Positions 6,255 to 7,703 of a DNA stretch of 7,703 nucleotides are shown here, piece after piece. The position numbers were made by a program, and so were the translations under genes. Below the pieces are notes generated by a model. That model made no database searches, was not told where the DNA came from, and saw nothing but the letters and a program-made list of their open reading frames with translations. Position 1 is the first letter of the stretch, and each line of letters begins with the position of its first letter. The stretch comes from Campylobacteraceae bacterium (GTDB lineage Bacteria; Campylobacterota; Campylobacteria; Campylobacterales; Sulfurovaceae). The DNA is taken from the NCBI GenBank assembly GCA_027063325.1, contig JAMOSA010000236.1, forward strand, positions 1 through 7,703. Direction: 5' to 3'.

Positions 6255-7703
6255 ATGATAGCAGCCAATCCCAAATTTACCCATCTTCATCTTCATACAG
6301 AGTATTCACTGCTTGATGGTGCCAACAAAATAAAAGTACTTGCCAAAAAGGTCAAAGAGCTTGGTATGGATAGTGTAGCTATGACAGACCATGGTAATAT
6401 GTTTGGTACTATTGATTTTTATAATACAATGAAAAAAGAGGGTATCAAACCAATTATAGGTATGGAAGCATATCTACACAATAGTGAAGATATCTCAGAT
6501 AAATCTACTAGACAAAGATTTCATCTGTGTCTGTTTGCTAAAAATGAGATTGGTTATAAAAACTTGATGTATCTTAGCTCACAAGCATATCTAAATGGAT
6601 TTTATTACTATCCTAGAATCAATAAAAAACTATTAAAAGAGCGTAGTGAAGGGTTGATATGTACATCTGCATGTCTTCAAGGAGAGGTCAATTGGCATCT
6701 AAATGAGAGTGAGAGAAATATAAAATTTGGTGCAAAGGGTTATGAAGAGGCAAAAAGAGTTGCTTTGGAGTATAAAGAGATATTTGGTGATGATTTCTAT
6801 CTTGAACTTATGCGTCATGGGATACATGATCAACACCGTATAGACAAGATGATTATACAAATATCACTTGAGACTGGCATCAAAATAGTAGCTACAAATG
6901 ATACACACTATACAAATCCTGATGATGCTCAAGCTCATGAAGCTTTTATGTGTATTGCTATGAACAAAGAGTATGATGATCCAAAAAGACTTAGACATAG
7001 TGTACATGAGTTTTATGTAAAATCACCTCAAGAGATGGCAAAATTGTTTGCTGATATTCCAGAAGCACTGGAAAATACCCAAGAGATAGCCAATAAATGC
7101 AATTTGGAGATAAAATTGGGTAATCCGACTCCGCCAAATTTCAAATTTACAATCAATAGAGCCAAAGAGGTAGGTATTGAGTTGCCAGAACCAGACAAAA
7201 CTTACTCATTGGCAAATGATATAGTACTATTTGAGTATGAATCAAGAGAGGGACTTAAGCAAAGACTCAAGCATGTAGAGGAGTCTAAACATCAAGAGTA
7301 TTATGATAGATTGGAAGTAGAGATGAATATCATAAACTCTATGAAGTTTCCCGGATATATGTTGATAGTTTGGGATTTTGTAAAAGCTGCCAAGGATATG
7401 GGTATTCCAGTAGGACCTGGTAGGGGATCTGCAGCTGGTTCTCTTGTAGCATATTCGCTTGGTATTACAGATCTTGATCCAATGCCATATGGATTACTCT
7501 TTGAGAGATTTCTAAATCCAGAGCGTGTAAGTATGCCAGATATTGATATGGATTTTTGTCAAGCAAGACGACAAGAGATTATAGATTATGTTATAGATAA
7601 ATATGGCAGAAATAATGTTGCTCAAATTATTACATTTGGTAAATTGTTAGCAAAGGGTGTTATTAGAGATGTAGCTAGAGTAATGGCTATGCCATATGCT
7701 CAA
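6255..7703 (+). CDS. dnaE: DNA polymerase III alpha subunit DnaE, 3'-truncated
   Basis: The catalytic subunit of the replicative polymerase, family C. The first 483 of roughly 1,180 residues are visible and the frame is open to the window's end. ATG 6255 has AGAGG at 6244-6248, 6 nt upstream. The PHP domain comes first (about 8-285) and keeps all the residues of its metal centre: H12, H14, D21, H46 (in TDHGN), E71, H90, C140, D216 and H218. In E. coli DnaE several of these are lost; in Thermus-type enzymes the intact centre supports a 3'-5' exonuclease activity. The palm starts after about 285 and carries GPGRGSAAG (387-395), LGITDLDPM, and PDIDMDFC (428-435), where D431 and D433 match the first two catalytic aspartates. 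The third catalytic aspartate, the fingers, beta-clamp site and OB fold lie beyond the window. It has its own probable promoter and a dyad in the leader. Confidence 0.97.
   Translation, partial: MIAANPKFTHLHLHTEYSLLDGANKIKVLAKKVKELGMDSVAMTDHGNMFGTIDFYNTMKKEGIKPIIGMEAYLHNSEDISDKSTRQRFHLCLFAKNEIGYKNLMYLSSQAYLNGFYYYPRINKKLLKERSEGLICTSACLQGEVNWHLNESERNIKFGAKGYEEAKRVALEYKEIFGDDFYLELMRHGIHDQHRIDKMIIQISLETGIKIVATNDTHYTNPDDAQAHEAFMCIAMNKEYDDPKRLRHSVHEFYVKSPQEMAKLFADIPEALENTQEIANKCNLEIKLGNPTPPNFKFTINRAKEVGIELPEPDKTYSLANDIVLFEYESREGLKQRLKHVEESKHQEYYDRLEVEMNIINSMKFPGYMLIVWDFVKAAKDMGIPVGPGRGSAAGSLVAYSLGITDLDPMPYGLLFERFLNPERVSMPDIDMDFCQARRQEIIDYVIDKYGRNNVAQIITFGKLLAKGVIRDVARVMAMPYAQ

Noticed and set aside
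1..7703. CRISPR array, tRNA/rRNA genes, insertion sequence, phage or defence cassette
   Set aside because: I saw no regularly spaced repeats, cloverleaf, transposase, integrase or terminal inverted repeats; the genes are core-type and similar in base composition.

Overview
This AT-rich window of about 7.7 kb reads as chromosomal DNA from a member of the Campylobacterota (Epsilonproteobacteria). The strongest lineage marker is an orphan OmpR-type regulator whose DNA-binding half closely resembles HsrA (HP1043 of Helicobacter pylori, Cj0355 of Campylobacter jejuni), a family known from this phylum. AGA-dominated arginine codons, short AGGA-type ribosome sites and TATAAT-like -10 boxes without clear -35 boxes fit. 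I cannot name the genus; a free-living Sulfurimonas/Sulfurovum-type organism is a guess.

All genes lie on the + strand. 1-825: rsmH, 5' end cut by the window (16S rRNA C1402 N4-methyltransferase). 826-1036: intergenic, AT-rich, with a probable hsrA promoter (-10 at 944-950) and a long RNA hairpin (959-1008) that would lie at the very 5' end of the hsrA mRNA. 1037-1696: hsrA. 1716-2804: a 362-residue protein of unknown family, 19 nt behind hsrA and probably in its operon; by eye its middle third follows the pattern of the FtsZ C-terminal domain, but no intact GTPase signature is present. 2911-5688: a large SUV3-type DExH RNA helicase with a long N-terminal region and a C-terminal four-cysteine zinc motif. 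5832-6113: a 93-residue orphan single-pass membrane protein. 6126-6154: weak terminator. 6190-6227: probable dnaE promoter and a 15-bp dyad. 6255-7703: dnaE, the replicative DNA polymerase III alpha subunit, 3' end cut by the window.

Most of the window is information-processing machinery: ribosome modification, an essential-type housekeeping regulator, RNA unwinding or decay, and replication. No tRNA, rRNA, CRISPR, insertion sequence or phage gene is visible. The parts that do not reduce to familiar annotation are the hsrA leader hairpin, the FtsZ-like gene behind hsrA, the architecture of the SUV3-like helicase, and the symmetric DNA elements in front of the small membrane gene and dnaE.
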